60,000 nucleotides of DNA from Hydractinia symbiolongicarpus (GCF_029227915.1 NC_079878.1:26563501-26623500), one strand, 5' to 3'. Positions 23,660 through 36,600 are shown, counted from the first letter of the stretch. Numbers and translations: made by a program. Notes: generated from the letters alone by a model not told the origin.

Positions 23660-23785
23660 GCTCTATTTTATGTATCCCGTATACGTCTGTCACGCAAAAT
23701 GGTATCGCAAGTAGCGAGACGCACACAATGCGGTATAAAATAGACAGCGGACTCGTGGATTTTTTCACGGGTCACTGAATAGTAT
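23660..23785 (-). repeat. Hairpin element copy 2 (inverted)
   Basis: The reverse complement carries the same series of phrases as the plus-strand copies: cgtgaaaaaatccacga, ttttataccgcattgtg, ccattttgcgtgacagacg and tatacggg. It lies only about 160 bp from copy 3 in the opposite orientation. Confidence 0.6.
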
Positions 23786-23940
23786 TTCGTATTGTAAAAC
23801 AAGGCCTTAACTCCCCAGTACCCACCGCTCCCCTGCCAGTGAGTGGCACTGAATGTGGTTGTTGATTATGCTATGCTAGCCAGACTCCAATCTTAGAATA
23901 TACTTCTGAAAGTTGCAAAAATCGGAAAATCTAGAAACAC

Positions 23941-24090
23941 TAGTCGTTAGCCCGTGGAAAAATCCACGGGTTCGCCCGTCCTTTTTATATCGCATTGCGT
24001 GAGTCTCACTACCTGCGCAGCTAAGCTACCATTTTGCGTGACAGACAGACGGACGGACGGACAGACGTATACGGATATTATAATATAGAT
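23941..24090 (+). repeat. Hairpin element copy 3
   Basis: About 150 bp starting actagtcgttagcccgtgg and ending tattataatatag. It holds a perfect hairpin, cccgtgg-aaaaat-ccacggg, then ttcgcccgtc, tttttatatcgcattgcgtg, a run of gacagacagacggacgg and tacgg. No coding capacity. Confidence 0.7.
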
Positions 24091-24369
24091 TAAGAGATTA
24101 ATGCCGAATCTCGCTCTGATTAGGTCTGTTTTTAATGAACGATGTTTTTTTATTATAATATCTGATTTTGTCGAACCATTTTACTATTGGAAAAAGAACC
24201 CTGTGAATGCTGTCGGAAAAAAATGGGTGACGACTGTGTGGTTGATAACTTAAATAGAAGTTTCTAAGGTCACACGTCTTTTGTTTAAAGGCTAAATCAT
24301 GTCTTACTATTAAAACAGTATTATGTGTTCGTGTGTTCATTCTCACGCATTTGATCTTCGTGTTTATAG

Positions 24370-27300
24370 TTATCCATCAAATAAAAATTGGAGTGAATCG
24401 AGTTGAATGGCATGACATATCTGAGGTTTTTATTATCAGTGAAACAACTGGATCAAGATTGGCGCAAAAGATCGGAATCAGCGGTAATCAAATTTTCCAC
24501 GTTTTATTTAGTTTGATTTGTTGTTTCAAGCCAACTAGAAATTATTTGCTTTTATTTATTGAGCGACAAAAAATTATACATTTCCTTAGGAAAAAACAAA
24601 TTGGCATGGCGCACCGTTTTTCTTCCACCCTCTCCCCAATCCCTCCCCTACTTCCCGCCTTATTCCCACCCGCTATTGTTGCTGTCTAGGATTCTTGTAT
24701 TTCTCCGTACTTTCTACTACGTGCTAATAAAAACTTGATTTCGACAGGTCAATTGCCACTACAGAGAGGCTATGGAAAAGAAAGTACATCAGATGACACT
24801 CCTGGAGATATTACACATATTGTCTTTCTTGTACATGGTATGGGTCAGCTGTATCACGGACAAGGAGGAATTGTGCATAGCAGGAAGAAGTAAGACTCTC
24901 TTGTCAAGGGAAATTCCCCTGTTTGCAATTAATTTGTTTTTTGGTTAGGGAATAAAGTTTGACTTATGCATATTTCGTACTTGATGAGAAGATCAAGAAA
25001 AATGGAAAACCGCTCCCAATAAAGTCTAACAGTTCGATTTAATTGGGGTGTAGTGTATAACGTTATATTTTCGTGTACCAAACGTTTTTTAAGTACCCAG
25101 ACTTACTCCTATTGAAAGCAATCTAAGCTCAACGCAACGGCAAGCTCGGGGCCTTTAAACGCAACTACGTGCGTGCAATCGCGCTAAACAAAAGTAACAC
25201 GAGGAAACTTTTTTTTAATTTATATATTTCAGCACTTTCAACATTTTTTGTGTTTTTACTTCTTTGGCAATACTCTTAGCTAATTTCCTCCTTTCCCCTT
25301 TTTTTCCTTTTTATTTTTTTTTATTTTTCAACCAGCATGCGTTTTTTCCACGCAATAATGCCGTCATTTTTTTAGGAAAATAACCCAATTTTACTCCAAC
25401 GAGAAGCTTGAGATACGAGAATTATGAGATAGACTTTTTAGAACTAGTTTCTATAAAACGGGTAGTGTGTAGAAAACTATGTGGTTTGCGAAAACTATCT
25501 TGACGTCAGAAATGGAAATTTAAACACTCCTATTCCTCTTCTAGATTCTCAGAAGCGATCGAAAAAGGAAAAAGGAGGTTTTTTAAAGACATCGATGGCA
25601 ACGGAACACGCGCGGAGTTCTTTCCCATAGAATGGAGAACGAAGCTCAAGTTGGATGAAGGTAGTTAAATACAAATTTCAGTGCAACCTTATGTTCTTAT
25701 CATTTATCATTCGTCTACCTTTACAGTCTGACTATATGCAGCAAATTAACTTTGGCTATCATTATTGTTGATATTGCAGCAGGTGTGCAGCAAGCAAGAG
25801 TCCATTTAATTCATTTGTTTTAGAAGTCTTGTATAGAAACTTCAAAGCTAGTTTCCATTGTTACAGTATATTGTGCACGATTAATTGCACAAAATTGTAT
25901 ATTCTTGTACAAGATATTGTACATATGTAACCACGGTGTACAATATATTGTGACTCCAAAGGTCGCAAACATTTTTGAATTAAATTAGTTTGATTTGAAG
26001 AAACTAGAAGCAGGTTCCTATTAAATTTCGGAAGAATTGAATATATCTTTTGTTTTCTGTGCATTTAAGCATTATCGAAACAAAAGTGTGGACTATTTAT
26101 ATCCTTCTTGTATTTAACTGTGCAGAATTATACACTAGTTACTAGAATTAATTGTACAAATTGCTTACAATATATTGTAGCAGTGGAAACTTAAAGACCG
26201 TTCACATTACGGCTATACCTTGGTGTAATGTGAAAATACTGAAAATGTGTTTATAAATCAAAAAAAATTTCTCTGCAATATCTTTAATTTAAACTCGGTT
26301 TGCTTTAAAAATATTATACAATATTTTCTCCAATCATTTACAATATATTGCTAGCAATGTATTGATGTAACGTAAAACGGCATTAAGTGAAAAAGTAACA
26401 CAGTAGAATGAATTAAATCGACATTTTCATAAAATTGCACAAGGATAAACAGCACATGCCCTGTCTGTTCTGGCGAACATTTAGACTACGTGTACATGTT
26501 TTTCCAAAACTTTGGCAAATGTTTACTTCCCACGTGTCTAGGTGCAGGAGTATTTGCTGTCCACCCAGCTTATTGCTTTCTTGCAGAATGCGGAGCAGGG
26601 TGTACAAGCCTATTGTTTGCTGGGCTTATCATTATTTTTTCATAACACCATTTGTTAAGGATTTATTTTTTGTAGGTATGATTGAGAAGATCACGCCACC
26701 AAATCTTGGTAGCCTACGTAAAGTGATCAATGATACAACATTAGATGTGTTTTATTACACGAGTCCTTTCTACAGAGAAGAAGTGAGTCGACCTGGTTCT
26801 TTATAACGTTCTTTTTGCTTGGTTTTAACAATTTTATGGGAGAGTGACGGGAAGTTTTTTGGGATCCCATTGTCATCAATAATTCTACTTAAAATCGGTT
26901 TGTGTATATGGATTTTTTATATGGATTTTTTTTTCTTCCAAGACAAATCCGTCCCATCCCAGCTCGGGTGGGACGGTTTTCTTTTCCAAACCGTCTCGGG
27001 ACAAACGAGATCATTTCTGCATTTTCAATAACCTTTTCTGAATTAGTTTTCTCTGATGTATTGCTGGTAATTCACAACTTTTTTTAAACAAAATAAATGT
27101 GATTTTTAAAATTCTCACCTGACAATATTTAAAAACTGTTTTTTTTTTAATTTTCTGCTAATTGACCTTTGCTTAAGGTCAATAACCGAGGCTCATTAGT
27201 ACAAGTGGAAAATTAAGAAGGCTTTAACCGTAACATTAATACCACCAAGACAGCTTTTTCAGATGTCGGATTTAGTTAAAAATTTACACACACACACCAA

Positions 27301-30300
27301 ATAAAATGATGTTGAATATTATTTAAAATTCAAAACATGAAAATTGTTCGAGAAACGTGTATTGAAAGAAAAAAACCGCTTTTCAATAAAAGGGCGGGAC
27401 AAAAGTCATCCCCGAAAACGCCCCATCCCTGCAATCATTTCATCTCTCCTCTCATTTAAGCAAGCCCTAAGCCATTATCAAAATTGTATTCATTTGAAAG
27501 CTGATGACCTCAATTTCGGCATATTGAGAATGACCTCAATTTCGGCATATTGTGTGCAAACTTTGGGAAGGCCATTTATTTATTTATTATATTTTTTAAA
27601 GTTGATTTTACATAAGCTATCCCACTGACATTTAAACAAAACGAAAAGATAATAAGTAACACATCGATAGATAATCAAGAGAATTAAAAAGATTTCCTCA
27701 AGTTAACCTGTGCATAAACCTGTTAACTTTAAAAGCTTCTAACGACACCTTATTCTCAATATATTCTGGTATGGCATTTTATAAAACTAGTCGTTAGCCC
27801 GTGGAAAAATCCACGGGTTCGCCCGTCCTTTTTATATCGCATTGCGTGCGTCTCGCTAGTTGCGCAGCTAAGCTACCATTTTGGGTGACAGATGGACAGA
27901 CGTACACGGGTATTATAATATAGAAGTCGCTTTTGACACACAAACAGACAGAATACGGCTATTATTAAAGAGATAAAACTCTCTACATTGTAAATAAAAG
28001 ATGTTCCAAAATCTAGTTGTTGTTGCCATAGAAACATTTTTTTCGCGACAGCGAAGACAAGTAAATAAATAATATTTAAAATTACTTCAATAAGATATAC
28101 TTTCAACGATTAGATGTTACTGTTACTTATACGCCGACATTTAAACAGCTTATTCGTGAGAACGCGTATCGAAATTTTAATTCCCGTTGATCAGCAAGTT
28201 ACCAAATTTTCGCGTAACTACAACTTTCGCAAATTAGGCTATGGCAGTGCAAATTTTCGATCTTAAAGTTTTTCACTTTTGAATAAATTTTCAACTTTAG
28301 ATCATGCAAGCAATAAGACATGAGTTGAATATGGTCTACACGCAGTACACTTCACGTAACCCCTCATTTGAACAAAATGGTGGGAAAGTATCAATCATAG
28401 CGCATTCATTGGGAAGTGTCATAATACACGACGTCCTTACGCTATGGAATTCTTACTTGATGGAGAAAGATAAAAAGAACGCAGATGTTCAAGTTGCCGG
28501 GGGTGAAAGGTAATTTTGTACTCTTGAATGAATGTTGGATGGATGAATGAATGAATGAATGAATGTTGAATAAATGAATGAATGAATGATTGTTGGATCA
28601 ATGGAAGAATGAATGAATGAATAAATGGACGAATGAATGCATGGATAAATGAATGAATAAATGAATGAATGATAGGTAGGGTGGGTGGGCACTTGATATT
28701 ATATTTTTACAAGCTCGTGAGCTTGTATTAAAACGCAAATGTGTCCTACAAGAATGGAAATTTTTGCCTCTCTAAGGACCAACACGGGAGTAGTCGTGTG
28801 TTCGAATCTCATCTTGGTAACTATTTTTACTTTTTTTTTCTTTTTACTAACTCGTATCTAACTATGTCTGAAATAATCAATTGCAACGTTACAGATTTAA
28901 ATTTTTTTGTCACCTAACTGGTAAAGTAAAGGTGTTTCCACCAAAGTTTTCAAAAGTGAATATAGGCAGAATTAAGGTCTCCCCAAATGCCTGAAAAGTA
29001 GTCTGCGAAAAATAAAATTTCCACAATACGTAAGAGAAAAACGAAGACGCTCCACCATATAAATAATTACGAGAACGAAATTCTTTTTGTAGCGAAAAGA
29101 ATTTCTCGTTCTCGCTTTCTTCTTTCTGTCAGTTAGTTTACCCCAGACTAACCCAACGAAAATTGAAATTTCGAGGAATTTTCCGTTCAAGAAGATCTCA
29201 CAAATCAATTTCGAAAAATAACTGCGTAGTCCACAAGAAATGTTATTGCCCATCTGAATAACAAAATATGTCATGTCTAACTTCGTAACAGAAATCACAA
29301 CTTAATAGGCAGCTTTTTGTAAACTTTATTCGCGAGGTTGTTTACGTATATCATACGTCTTGTTTAAATCTATGTTCACGTTTAGATCTTATTCTTGGTT
29401 TTGGGGTTGGGGCAAAGAGAGATTGACAGATCAACCGACTTCTTCTGAATCAGCTGGTATTAAAGACATTGAACAAGACTTGAAAGCGCAGTTACACGAA
29501 GCGCGATTGAAAGTTGCAAAAGTTGAAGCTCAAATCTCTGGAGCGGGAAAAGAAAGCGTGCAAGAAAACGAATGTTATTCGTTAAGGTTCAAAGTAAATA
29601 ATTTTCGTGCTTTCTTACATTGATTTTTTTCCATAACTCATTATTATTTCAGTAGCATTATTTTACTAGCAGCTTGGTAACTAAGTTTATCTTTATGCTT
29701 TTTTCTAAAGGTGGAGCACGTTTTCAACATTGGTTCTCCCCTCGGTGTGTTTTTGATCATGCGGGGTATCCGTCCCCGCGATGATGTTGAGCAACACATT
29801 CTACCAGCTAGTGTGTGCAAGCGAACGTTCAATATTTACGATCCTGCCGATCCAGTGGTAAGAAAGCATTTTTTAGAACATTTTATAACATTTTATAGAC
29901 CACAAATGAAATAAAATAAATAAATAAATGTCAAATATAAGGCTTTCATTAGTTCAAAAATTAATAAAAAAAAAAGAATAATTTTAGGCTAAAAACAGTA
30001 TAGGTTTTTATTTAAGAGAATTGATCCAAAGTTTAAAAATACGAATACTCATTTTATCAAGATCGGCCTGAAAACACTTCAGGCTTTCTTTCTTGAAGTT
30101 TGATTTCCTCCAGGATTGTCAACATATTGAGTCAATTACACTACGTGCTTGGTTGTGAGACGCTTATTATAAAAAAATGTTTCTTTTACTTTTTAATTCT
30201 GTATGTACGTCAGTTTTGAGCTTCTTCTTTATCTGTACTTTGTGCTAAAAATGCACAAAATATAAAACTTTCTGGAATATGCACGACGGGCGAACACAAG

Positions 30301-31335
30301 CTAAGGGCTAATGTGATTACCGTCATGCCAGAAATGTAGTGTTGCCACACCTCCTCCAAAATCCTCTGAAGCCCTTTTTTTTTTTGGAAAACCTCTAAAG
30401 TCCTCTATTATCCTCTAAAAAGCTGAAAATGTGAGCAAATCTCCTCTCTATTTTTTTCAGGTACACTGATAGTTGTTTATTAGTGCCACTATTATGTTGA
30501 AGAGATTTTACATTTGTTGTGGGGATATAAAATGTTCTATCTTATCTGTTCGCAATACGTCTCTCACTAAAAGCTTTGTTTTAATTGTTTTCTAATCATA
30601 TATAAGGACAGTAGTAATTTCCTCTTGCCATCAGAAATTGATAGTTGATCCTCTAAAATCCTTTATTTTTCTTTAAAATGTTTCATTTTTGCAAATAAAA
30701 TTCTCAAAATCAGTGCAACATCTCCTTTAAAAAACAAAAAATTTTTTATAGCCATCCTGTAATTGCTTCCGTTGTTATTTCTGCTTCAGTGACATGAAGT
30801 CATCTTGTTATAGGCTTACAGATTAGAGCCTGTAATTTATGACTATTACTCCTCCATACCGCCTGTTCGATTAACTCATGTAGATGGTACACTTGAACCG
30901 AAACAGAAAATAAAACCACCCCAAGGTGGAGGGTGGTTAAGATCATTGTTTGGTTCAAAAGCAGCTGCAACGGCAAACGAACCTATTGAATATCAGAGTA
31001 AGGAGGAAGGATCTAACGTTGACCTTCCCAAGGCTGCACAGTTTGAAAAAACGGGAGAAATTTTGAAAGGGAGAAAAGGTAACTTACTTTCTCAGTATAA
31101 AGTAGATTCTGCAGAATCCTACAGCTAGCTTGTGACTCGTATTTGAGGGTTTATTTCCAACCTAGATTTAAAGCATCGGCTGGACTACGTTTTGGAAACT
31201 TCTATGGTCGAATATTTCTCAGCAATTACATCGCATCAGGCCTACTGGCATAGTCTGGATTTCGCAAAATTTGTGTTGCAAGCTATTTACTCAGACGATG
31301 TTGGTGAGAATCAGACTGAAAGTGAGAAACCTTAA
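24370..31335 (+). CDS. DDHD1: DDHD1-like phospholipase A1, nine 3' exons
   Basis: Exons joined by GT-AG sites and phase: 24370-24483, 24748-24889, 25545-25660, 26676-26782, 28301-28509, 29386-29593, 29711-29857, 30814-31078, 31166-31335 (stop TAA at 31333). They give 491 residues; the first exon starts inside a codon, so 5' exons are missing. This is the intracellular phosphatidic-acid-preferring phospholipase A1 family, which releases a fatty acid from phospholipid at membranes. VEWHDISEVF precedes the lipase core; HIVFLVHGMGQ and the nucleophile elbow AHSLGS follow. After a coiled-coil-like stretch, with no SAM domain (which favours DDHD1 over DDHD2), comes the DDHD domain: NIGSPLGVFLIMRGIRP, NIYDPADPVAYRLEP, and HRLDY...SHQAYWHSLD. 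Introns contain repeats, including a tetranucleotide array beside the catalytic exon. Confidence 0.9.
25851..26190. mobile_element. 340-bp TIR element in DDHD intron
   Basis: Begins gtttccattgttacagtata and ends tatattgtagcagtggaaac, an imperfect inverted repeat of about 24 bp. No coding capacity. A second copy with the same ends, split by other sequence, is at 40979-41611 in the peptidase gene, and a truncated copy is at 20680-20930. It lies in the intron between DDHD exons 25545-25660 and 26676-26782. Confidence 0.7.
26951..26978. repeat. GC-rich hairpin in intron
   Basis: ccgtccca and tgggacgg form perfect 8-bp arms around a 12-bp centre that itself pairs ccc with ggg. It stands out in AT-rich surroundings and may be part of an old palindromic MITE. 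Confidence 0.5.
27787..27926 (+). repeat. Hairpin element copy 4
   Basis: Nearly identical to the copy at 23941-24090, from actagtcgttagcccgtgg to tattataatatag, with a shorter gacaga run. It lies in the DDHD intron before the catalytic-serine exon. Confidence 0.7.
28525..28680. repeat. Tetranucleotide (gaat)n microsatellite
   Basis: An interrupted gaat/gaatgaat array of about 150 bp. It starts 15 bp after the splice donor at 28510 that ends the catalytic-serine exon of the DDHD gene. Confidence 0.9.
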
Positions 31336-31914
31336 CACTGGCGTCACCGTGTAAAAGAGGCACGAAAATCTTCAATATAACCTGAACAGATTACTCTAAC
31401 AACGCAATCTGGTTTGATTAAGAACCTTGGAAATCTGACTTATTTTTTGTAAACTAAAAACGCAATGTTAAGAAATGTGTATATTTAGTTTAAACTTTAC
31501 AAAAGTAGTATTTCGCATATAAATAAGAAAAGAATGCGAACTTTCTTTCATAAAGTTAGGTTGGGTATGTTATTCAGTTAGGGCGGGTGGGTGAATTATT
31601 CGGCTAAGTCGCTATAAGAAAATATTTTGAATGGGTATGAATAAGTTCAATTATTGCTTAACGCAACCAGGATTATTGTTTCATTAGCGCGCAATTGAAA
31701 CCAACCCTTAGCATTGGGTAATTTTTCGAAGATTTTTAAACAATTGGCGCCATGTTTCGTATTAATTTATGCATTGTGTTAATATATATTCTGTTCTGTA
31801 CTATACGAAGCCACATTTACATCAAATTTTTTAACCGAAACCAAAAATATATTAGAGAACTGAAGTACCCATCCTTAATGGAGAGGCGATTTTACGCATC
31901 GAAGCGCTTGAAAG

Positions 31915-32130
31915 GCTGAGTCATGCCAGAGACTATAAAAGTGTGAATCTATCCTTTCTGCTTATCGTTCAAAATGAGAATAGGATAAGACTGTTGTCTA
32001 GTTAAGTGATATCTGTGCGACTTTGGTAGCTCAAATGGGAGCTTTAAGTACAATAAGACCCCCTTCGCAAGACCTTTGATAGGAATAGGAACTGAAGAGG
32101 CTCTCTTGGGAAAACAATTTCAATAAAAAT
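31915..32130 (+). mobile_element. 5'-truncated SINE
   Basis: From gagtcatgccagagactat onward it follows the body of the SINE at 57985-58180, including gtgtgaatctatcc, gatgagaatagga and gttgtctagtt. The tRNA-like head is missing. Confidence 0.65.
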
Positions 32131-33616
32131 TGCAATTATCCTTAGACTGACAATGGGAAAAGTTGTCAAACACTCAGTGATTGAAAAAAGTTTATATACC
32201 TAAAACATTTCTACGCGCGATAAATGCATTTTAAGTGCGTTTTCCAAACGTTTATTACAAATGCAGTCGTCTGACACATTTACAATCACTTTTTGTCTGT
32301 TGATTAGAGGAAACCCATGACCAATCTTGTTAGTTAAGTTAAAATATTTTTTCGTGGGTAGTAGAACGATGATTTCCAAAAAGGATCCGATGATTATTTC
32401 GGTCATTGGTTCCAACACCAAATGTATGATTCCTCACTGTCCCTGGCATAGATGTCACGCGACAAGGTATTTTCAATACCCCTTGAAACACAGGTGACTT
32501 TCTGTAGTGTGTTGAAAAGCTGAGGATTCTTTGAATTATGAAGAGGGATATACATCCACGATGCTAAGAAACTCGGAAGTTAATCAGATCACGAAGTGGA
32601 AATATATTTAGTATTTTGAAAGATGATATGGAAGATATATAAACTAAAAGTATATATGCTAAAATTAATACAATACAAAAAACATACTCACCGGAATATT
32701 TTGTTTTTTAGTTCATTTTTTTTATTCTTTCTTTTTATTTATCTGAAAATTGCCAGCCGCAAAATTTTCAAATTTACCTAATCCTCGAGAATAAGTTTCC
32801 GCGAAATTTCCAACACTGAATCTGCGAAATAAGTTTCCACGAAAATTAACACCCTGAAGGTATTTGACCGGCCATCATAGACACCCGCTTTTTAGAGCGT
32901 GTCCTTTAATTAGAGGCTACTGTGGAAAACAACAGAAAACACATTCAACCCCGTTCATATTCTGTGTTATCAAAACTAAATACACGGTTACCAAAAAAAA
33001 TTACTGCGAGTTATGACATAAATTAAAAAATCTACCGCTAGTACTTCGTTACTTTTAATTTTATAAAAAAATATAGACAAATAGGTCTGCTACAAGTTGT
33101 ACATTCTCTTCGGTACAGTACTGCTATTAGATGACTCCTCCATGTTTTTACTAAAATACAGATGTAATGCAACTGAACCCAACACACAAATAAATAAAAA
33201 ATTTATTAACATTTACAAAATAAACATTTACTATACGTGCAAATCAAATTTTTTCGCGGTTCAAGGTTTTTGAAATAGATTTTCGCGCGATTTTGTCGCA
33301 CTTTTTCCGTTTCAAATATTTTGCTTTTTGAATAACCGTTGCAGTCAAAGTTGGGAAAAAAATTCTTCACGAGTACGAGGAAAAGTAATTTTTTGGTAGG
33401 TATGGTACCTTATCAATATAAAAAATGAATAGTTATAAAATTATACACGTAATTTAGGATGACGATAAGCGCAGTTTTTGTTCGAGATATTCAGCGAAAG
33501 TTATATACAGATGATTTCTCGGGTTGATACCGTGGTCTTTGTCTGTGTAAAACTAAAAAAACAGTCATTTAAGTTAGCCGTAAACAAAATCTCAACAATC
33601 AACTCATTAAATTTGG

Positions 33617-33680
33617 GAGGGGAAAAGAAAGGTGGGGATTGGGTGTGGTCCAAGGGGTGGGGGAGGGTGAAGGGTGAGGA
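33617..33680. other. G-rich tract just beyond the peptidase stop codon
   Basis: The plus strand has G runs of 3-5 with short spacers (ggggtgggggagggtgaaggg near 33654-33676), fitting the G-quadruplex pattern. It lies 12-75 bp beyond the peptidase stop codon, so that gene's 3' UTR would be C-rich here. Confidence 0.5.
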
Positions 33681-33691
33681 CAAACCTTTTT

Positions 33692-36600
33692 TTAGAAGTT
33701 AAAGCCATAATATTGTCCTGGAACTTTTCCTGCTTTGAGATGAGCAAGTAAGTAGTCGGCAATAAGGTAGTAAATATGGCCGCCACTTTGTATGCTATGG
33801 TCTCGATCTGGATAATACTGAAAATCAAATTCAACAAAATTAAGCTTTGTTTTCAAAAAAATAAAATAAAAGTTTTAGCATTATTTATATTTTTTACTTT
33901 TTTTTTATTTTTGCTTTTAAGTTTAGATTATTTTAAAAGTTTTTATCCTCGTGGTTAGATGAGGGTGTGGGCGTTGATTAGTTGGGGTGATTAAATTTGG
34001 CAAGTCTACGTTATCAAGCTACAAAGATACACAACTATAATAAAATAGTATTAAATAAAAATTATAAAGTTGCAAGTACCATCTGTATCTTAAAAATAGA
34101 AAATACGTTTAACATTAATTTTAGATAAGTTTAAGGTTCATCATATTTTATACTTTAATTATAGTTTGTTATATTCCAAACTAATAAAAAATCATTCACA
34201 AGACATACTTACTTGAGATCTAAATTTGATTTTGTTTTTTATAAGTGCAGCTACTAATTGCGCTGAATTTTGAAAATGAACATTATCTAAAAATAATAAA
34301 AGTAAAACTTCGTGACTCGCTTATTAATAAGGACAACACAAAAGAAACTAACAAAGCAGAACACAGCCGAGACAAATATCGAGACAAAATCAAGACAAGT
34401 AACATTGGCGGGAAATTGAATATGAAATGTACCATCTGCAGTTCCATGTATAAGAAGAAAGTTTTTTCCAGCAAAATCTTTCGCTCTTGCCATGACAGCA
34501 GTCCTCTAAAAGAAAAGTTAAAGCACGTCAGAAATTCACCTGTTTAAGTAAAGTTGCTATATCATACTAATACGACATTTGCAGTATTTATGATAAACTT
34601 ATCCTTCTAGGATGAACTAAAACGGTTTTGTGACAAAAATGTTTAATAAAAAAACTTTCATGACACGAGACCTAGAAAGGACAAATCATTCGTAGAAAAA
34701 ATATTCGCGTTACTTTTTTTGCGAAATTTATTTTTTGCAGATTTTGCCCGCATATATTTATTTTTTAGCGCCTGTAAAAACGAATTTCGCAAACTTCGTT
34801 ACAGCAAGTCATGACAACAGATAAAATAAACAAACAGCTTACTTCATAACCGGCTAAGTTATCCTCTTCAGTGGGTAACCCCATATACCTCTCACTATAC
34901 ACAGTATCTAAAAACACGAATGATAAAATGTTACTAGGAAAAACAAATTGCATCAAATTGCATTAACGGTGCGTGGCCTTGTGGTTATGGCGTTCGCTTC
35001 GTAATCACAGGGTCCGTGGTTCGGTCCACAGCGCGGGCATGTTTAGGAAGTGTCTTCACCACAGCTACGGGTCAACCCATGCCATGCGAGGGAAATTGGG
35101 TAAGCATGGCCGGTGTATACCTAATGCATACATTTAGAACACAGGACCCACATTGATAACAGTGTTTCCAACACTGAAGTGGCTATATATGTATAAATAT
35201 TCGGAATAATAATAATAAACAGTAGTGGAACATGGACACTCATTTTGATCTTTAAAAGTGTATTAGTTATTTTATCACGGTTCATAGGTTCACTTATCAA
35301 CAAATTTTAGGATGTCTTTAATTTCTTAGGTTCCTATGATCTATACTTTGATCTCTTAGTTGCAAATCTTACCATAATATCTCCAGTCAGTGACTGGCGC
35401 TACAGCAACAGCTGTTTTGATAACATCGCCAGCCATAGCAAGCGTTGTTGCAGAGTAGAAGCCACCATATGACTGAAAGAAAAAGAAAAAAAACATTTTT
35501 AGATCTAACGGGAAATATTTTCCTTAACCAAAACAAAGAATCAACCTAAAACTCCAAATCGGAAAACCAACACATAATTTTCGCACAATAAGAGAAAAAA
35601 AAGATAGGGAATACAAACAGGAATCATAAAAAAGTTTTTTGTAAAAAAAAAATTTAAAGGTATCGAGAAATAATATACAACATCAATTAGAATTGAAACA
35701 AGTGGTCATTCAAACAAGTTCTTACCCATCCCCAAATAGCTATCCTTTCAGGATCGACATATGATTGTTTCTGTAAATATCTAAAAAGCACGTGATTGAT
35801 AATGCGAATCCGAGGTCAATAAAAAAACCAATCAGATGAGAGAACACAGAACGGACCAATCAGTTAAAAGAACACACAACGGTCACACACAACGGACCAA
35901 TCAGATGAGCGAACGCACAACAGACCAATCAGATGAAAGAGCATACAATGAAAACGGATTTTCCACTTTCTTTAGCCTAATTTTCATAGCACGCTTATGC
36001 TTCAAAATTTATATATTTATAATTTTGGAAAGACATACTTACTTTGCTACTGCGATTGCGTCTAAGGATTCATAGTATCCAAGTTTTCTATAGACAGCAT
36101 ACAAGTATCTATGTAACAGAAATCACGAAATGTATAGTCTACACCCAACATATTTTAAACGTACAACTTGATGTAAGCAATTCAATGGAATTTACTTTGG
36201 ATAAATTATCTGATGTTTTAAACATTTTGCATTTTTTGTTAAACACTTTAGATTTAATTTTTAATTATATTTATATTTTTTAAATTTATTTATCATACAA
36301 TGGTTAATGTTTTTCATTTTTACTTTTTTGGACGTATTTTGATTGTCTAATCTAATCCTTCCCTTTCTCTTCGCCGGTTTTAACTAGTTTTTATACTTAG
36401 TCACCAGTGGAAACACAAAATAGCAAACAAGAAATAAACAAGAAAACCATGGCTTTACACAAAACGAGGGGAAATTAGGGATAATTAAAAGCATATTAAG
36501 CCCCCTAAGATTGAAACCTTTTCACACCCATAAATTAAACACATAATCCAAGAGAATGCAAGCATATTTCTGCTGCAGATTTAAGTTAGGGCTAAGCCCA

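Larger units (their letters stand above)
19960..24369. other. Intergenic: repeats; missing 5' exons of DDHD gene not found
   Basis: No coding region was recognised. It contains copies of the TIR element family (20680-20930), the hairpin element (20932-21028, 23660-23785, 23941-24090) and a pogo/Tigger-like MITE end near 22660-22950. The first exons of the DDHD phospholipase should lie here or farther upstream, but I could not identify them. Confidence 0.4.
31336..33691. other. Space between convergent DDHD and peptidase genes
   Basis: The two genes converge here. The stretch holds both 3' UTRs, a truncated SINE (31915-32130), a pogo-like terminus on the minus strand near 32925, and a G-rich tract at 33617-33680. 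A possible polyadenylation signal for the minus-strand gene (AATAAA on the minus strand) is at 33202-33207. No further gene seen. Confidence 0.4.

Noticed and set aside
26435-26806. 123-codon plus-strand ORF as a separate gene
   Set aside because: Its end coincides with the DDHD exon 26676-26782 in the same frame, and its first half is intron sequence with no splice support.
34971-35050. tRNA gene
   Set aside because: There is a B-box-like element, but the arms do not pair as a tRNA and a SINE body follows.
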